This document shows, piece after piece, positions 59,705 through 64,000 of a stretch of DNA of 64,000 bases. The position numbers and the translations under genes are program-made. The stretch's first letter is position 1. Every line of letters begins with the position of its first letter. Source of the DNA: Azadirachta indica (lineage: Eukaryota; Streptophyta; Magnoliopsida; Sapindales; Meliaceae); assembly GCA_022749755.1 (NCBI GenBank), contig CM040446.1, positions 461,339 through 525,338 of the forward strand. The letters run 5' to 3'. The notes below the pieces were generated by a model that made no database searches, was not told the origin of the DNA, and worked only from the letters and a program-made list of their open reading frames with translations.

Positions 59705-60055
59705 AAAAATATTATATTTACAAACATTTTTAACATATTTAAATATAATTAAGTTAAAAATTTTAACTAAATCTTAATAACCAAATGTTCAAATAAATTA
59801 AATATTATATTTATCAATAGATCTGTTAGTTTACTATTTAATATTTATATATTTCAACAACTTAATATATTGGTTTCAAATTTTTTATGGTATATATACC
59901 AATATACTAGTTTTAAATTTTTTATTTTATAAGAACAAACAAATTAATATTTATATTAAAAAAGTTAAGATAAAAAATAAATATATCAATCAAATTTAGA
60001 TTTTAGTAAAATTCAGATCTGAATTATATTTAAAATTCAAGCAAAAAACACAAGC
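59705..60055. repeat. AT-rich MITE-like segment (copy B; copy A 33485-33855)
   Basis: Contains a TTCAGATCTGAATTATATT palindromic word near its right end and long ATATTAAAT tracts, as in hAT-type MITEs. Left terminus and target duplication not resolved. Confidence 0.35.
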
Positions 60056-60075
60056 TCTACCTAAATTTTAAATTA

Positions 60076-63000
60076 TAAAACCTAACTCCATTTTCAATGC
60101 TTACTTCTATATTATATTTAAAGAAAACATTTGTATAAAAGGAACATTTCTAATTTTTTTTCTATTTCAATACAATAACAAAATATTTTAAATTATATAT
60201 GCCACTAAAATAATACAATAATTGCCTCTCTAATTTATAATTTAAAATTCCTTGAGGAAAAAAACTTATATTTTAAAATAAATATAAATTCGACGTAGTG
60301 CTAGAGATTTGACCTCGTGATCTCTTGTTTAAATCTCCAAAAACTTTAAGTTAATGAGAAATTAAGATTTATAGGAACTTATTTTTTTAAAATGAATATT
60401 GTTTAGTTGTTTAGTTGTGTTGATTCTGCCATACTTTTACAAGGTTTATTTCCCAAAAAAAAAAAAAAAAAAAAAAAAAAAGCCAACACCCTTGTTGTTG
60501 TCGCCCAACCTTTGTATTCACTTTGGGTAAACGTGGTAAGCATTGTATCTCCTAAGAAAAGGGGTGAGGTTACTTGCCACATAAATAGTACTTTGAATAC
60601 CTATATTGAAATAAAATTTCATATTAGACAAACAATTAACCTTATTTGTGATATTAGCTAATTTAATAAAATTAATAAACCAATTATTATTATATCTTAT
60701 ATTGTATTATACGTTAAAATTTATGATTTTACTATTTAAGAAAATAAATAATGAATAAATAAATAAATTTTTATTTTTCTTCTCTCCATCAACTATAGCA
60801 AATATAGAATAATGTTTGATAGAATTAAAATCGGGAAAACTCATATTTCACATGGCTCAAATGCTTATTTCTTTTCTTCCTTTTTTTTTTTTTTTTTGGG
60901 AAAATTGAAGCTAAACAATTCTTTTATTACTCCTAATATTGTTATGTTTAATGGTGATTTGAAATTAAGAGGGACACTTTTGATAACTTACAACTCAAGT
61001 TATATGTAAAGATTGTTAATATATGTAGAGACAAATATAAAAATAACTCTTAAAATTAATCAGTGCAAATTCAATTTTACAGTTTGTGTACTTAAGTCAC
61101 ACAAACACAACCAAATAACAAGTTTTTTAAAGATTTAGAGAAATGAGTGAACTAACAATTTCAAATTGAATAAGATAAAGGCAAAGTGATCAATCCAAAA
61201 ATTGAATTCTCATTGAGCATGTGGCAATAAATTAATTTCATTATTCAATCATTCACAAAACAACACATTAATAGAATAAATAATGTTTAATTATCAGAAC
61301 CATAAATTTTCAGAGAATAAAAATAACCAGTTGATATTAAACAAAATGAACAATTTATAGGCAATTATTTAATTTATTTTAATATAGTAATATAAAATTA
61401 AGAAAGACAAAAAGGAACTCCAAAATATTTTTTTTTCACTATTTTGGTTCCTCGTTTACCCAAAAAAAAAAAAAAGTTTTTCTGCAAAATTGATAAGAAA
61501 TATAAAATTTTAAAATTCTTTAATATATTTTCTGTACTATTTTTGGTCAATTTTATTAAGAATTGGAGCTATAATTTATGAATATGTTTAATTATTTTAA
61601 ACTAATACTTATTTATAAATTAAAATGATTCAAAATAAGTAATGAAAATATTTATTTTTTTATTTTTATAAATTAGTGAAAAAATTTGGAGAACATGTAT
61701 AAATCAAATTTGATATTTTATTCTAACATAATTATTATAAGTTGTAATATTAAATAAATTGTATCCACGAAAGTCATGATTATTTTCAGTTATTTAATTT
61801 TTATTAAATATTAGAAATCCATTGTTTATTTTTAGTAATTTTTTGTCAAAATAAGTGAATTGGTAATTTGATGTACAAAAAATTTCTTTGTATGATTATT
61901 ATTGTTGAGAAGAAATGAATAACTGATTTATATTATAAGATTTGACCAAAATTGAGAATTGTGGGTAATTGATGTTAATGAAAAATTGAGAATTATAGGG
62001 ATTGATTTTTTTGAAAAACTTTAAATATCTATTTAAACCAATAAATTTGGTATTTTTCTATAAAATTTCTAGTGAGTTCAATACTACTAATTTCTTATAA
62101 AATTATTGTTTAAATTATTCTAAAGCATGAGTTTAAAACGGTACATCTATCCCAACCTTCTTAAGAATGACGGCATTTGTAATTTTTCCAAATTTTAGGG
62201 TCGATGATAAATTATTCTAAAATATCTTTATATAACTTCTATTAAGATCATGTTTTTATTTTTAAAAAAAGACTTAAATTGGCAATCGGCTAACAAATGT
62301 GATTGTTCTTTCTGGTTCTTTTCTTAATTTCTAGTAAAAAATTTGCCTTTAGATAATCAAATTAAATTACTAAAGTAGGGCTTACTACTTGTGTAGTCAA
62401 GTCACACAAACAAAAGTAAAAACCAAGTTATGTAAAGTTTTAAAACAAAGGTAAATGTAAATATATAATTCATGGTTTAATTTTACAGTCTCAATAGCAA
62501 AATCACAAACACAAGTAAATAATAAGGCATGAAAAGATTTAGAGAAAAAGTTGAAGTAATCATTTTATAATGAACAAGATAAAGGTAAAGTAATCACTCC
62601 AAATTAAATTTTCATTGAAGCATTTTGAAACAAATTAATTTGACTATTTAATAAATCACAAAACATGATAATGATAAGATTCTCCTTTTGAATAATTCAC
62701 TATCTTTTACTAATTAGGAAGGAAAGAAGCTTCCTTACCTAGTTAGGAAGAAAAGAAGCTTATTATTGTTGAATAATTATTTATATAAGATTTACTTTGA
62801 ATACTCATATTTCAATTAAAAAATGTATTACAAAAATACCAATTCTGTAATGTATTATATATATTAAGGAAATTTATTTTTTTTTTATAAGGAAAAACTT
62901 TTTAATGCCTATTTCTGCATAATAAATAGTAACATGCGAAATTTTATAATTACTACATGATTTTAGATCCTAGATCTATCCATAGGCTATAAAAACTATA

Positions 63001-64000
63001 ATATCATGGATTTAAAACTTCAGACATTTATAGAAAACATTATATTACATAAAAATGTACAACTTTCCTTCCTTAAAGATTAATATTTTTATTTTTAATT
63101 AATTTTGAAATTTTTATTTTAAAAGGAAAAAGTCTATCACATAGAAAATTGGCAGTTTGACTATGACTTTTACGAATAATATAACATAAAATTAAACAAA
63201 ATAAAATAATTATGTATACGTATATAATTTAATTATTTATTTGTATTGAATAATATGAATATTAGTGGATCTATTTGCACCTTAAAATTTACTTGAATGC
63301 TCGTACTTTTAAAAAAAATTCTATCACAAAAATATCATTGCGTAATTTATCATATTAAAGACAATTACTTTTTTGCACCTATTTCTCCACAGTAAATAAT
63401 AATATGCAAATTCTATCACTATTACGTGATTTTAAATCCTAAGATCTGTCCATACGTTATAGAAAACTGTAATATCACGAATTAAAAAAATTTTAAATGC
63501 CTACAAAACATTATATACTTAATTTTTTATTTTAATTAATTTTATAATTTTTATTTTGAAAATAAAAATTATTGGTGTTTGACGAATAGTTTTATTAGTG
63601 AATAGAAAAAGTTAAGATACATAATAAAAGTATTTTAATTAAGGTCATTTAGACGCATATAAAGGTATATAGGATAAATTTTAATTTTTAAGTTTTTTGT
63701 TAAGTGGTTGAGGAGTAAAAGAGTACTCAACATAGATTTTAGCGTGCAAATAGTTAAACCAACTAATCATAAAGGTTTATTTATAAAATTGGTAGATTGA
63801 CTATGAAATTCAGTAATAACATAACCAATAATTTTTTATTTAATAGAAAAATTAATTTGTACGATTATCATGGCTGGAAATACGTGAGCAACATATTTAT
63901 ATGATAAGATTTGATGAGAATTGAGAATTGTGCATACTTTATGTTAATGAGAAACTAATAATTGTAGGAACTTATTTTTCTTAAATACATTTTTTTAATC
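60076..64000. repeat. Segmental duplication block 2, copy B
   Basis: Colinear with 39672-44735, lacking A's 39989-41120 at a join near 60393 with shared AAAAT. Runs off the right edge inside the SINE insertion. Contains an expanded A homopolymer at about 60457-60480 and no gene. Confidence 0.9.

Larger units (their letters stand above)
56547..60075. repeat. Segmental duplication block 1, copy B (deletion derivative)
   Basis: Colinear with 27798-33874. Joins at 56602/56603 (541 bp missing relative to A, shared TTG) and 58206/58207 (1979 bp missing, shared TTTAA). Ends at 60075, where it is fused directly to block 2. No gene in 56547-58206. Confidence 0.9.

Noticed and set aside
1..64000. CRISPR arrays, operons, phage or bacterial defence systems, rRNA or tRNA genes
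   Set aside because: None seen. Repeats are transposon- or duplication-derived, genes carry spliceosomal introns, and no tRNA cloverleaf could be supported.

Overview
This is plant nuclear DNA, almost certainly from a woody or herbaceous eudicot. It is very AT-rich and has GT-AG introns and TATA boxes. It carries plant-only families: a GT-2-type trihelix factor, prolamin-like/EC1-type secreted proteins, a CYP72-clan P450 remnant and a plastid/cytosol-type cysteine synthase relative. It is crowded with plant transposons (MULE, PIF/Harbinger MITEs, Ty1/copia, a solo LTR, LINE, SINE). A Citrus-like genome is my guess, but the sequence alone does not settle the species. One run of exactly 100 N (27698-27797) marks an assembly gap.

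Layout. 1-5.8 kb: AT-rich intergenic DNA with a fold-back repeat, a broken cytochrome P450 and a Tourist-like MITE. 5.8-13.4 kb: one complete but dead Mutator-like element (MULE-1) with ~135 bp terminal inverted repeats and a near-perfect 9 bp target duplication. 13.4-17.1 kb: intergenic. 17.2-19.1 kb: an intact two-exon trihelix transcription factor (GTL2-like), the best gene in the window. 19.1-23.2 kb: intergenic with a second PIF/Harbinger element that has an internal tandem duplication. 23.2-27.7 kb: MULE-2, a dead transposase on + and a convergent ULP1-like protease remnant on -, running into the gap.

27.8-64 kb is a segmental-duplication neighbourhood. Copy A (27798-33874 and 39672-44735) recurs as copy B (56547-60075 and 60076-64000). 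B looks like A after four internal deletions, each joined at 1-5 bp of microhomology. Between and around the copies lie two intact intronless genes for a 217-residue secreted protein with two prolamin-like domains (37807-38460 and 54080-54733, both on -), a truncated frameshifted cysteine-synthase pseudogene (46906-48290), a dead Ty1/copia element (48682-53866), and an older tandem array of ~2 kb AT-rich units (39.9-46.7 kb).

Only three loci look able to make a normal protein: the trihelix factor and the two prolamin-like genes. I see no operon-like or defence-system logic here. The novelty is structural: nested insertions and the duplication give an unusually readable relative chronology.
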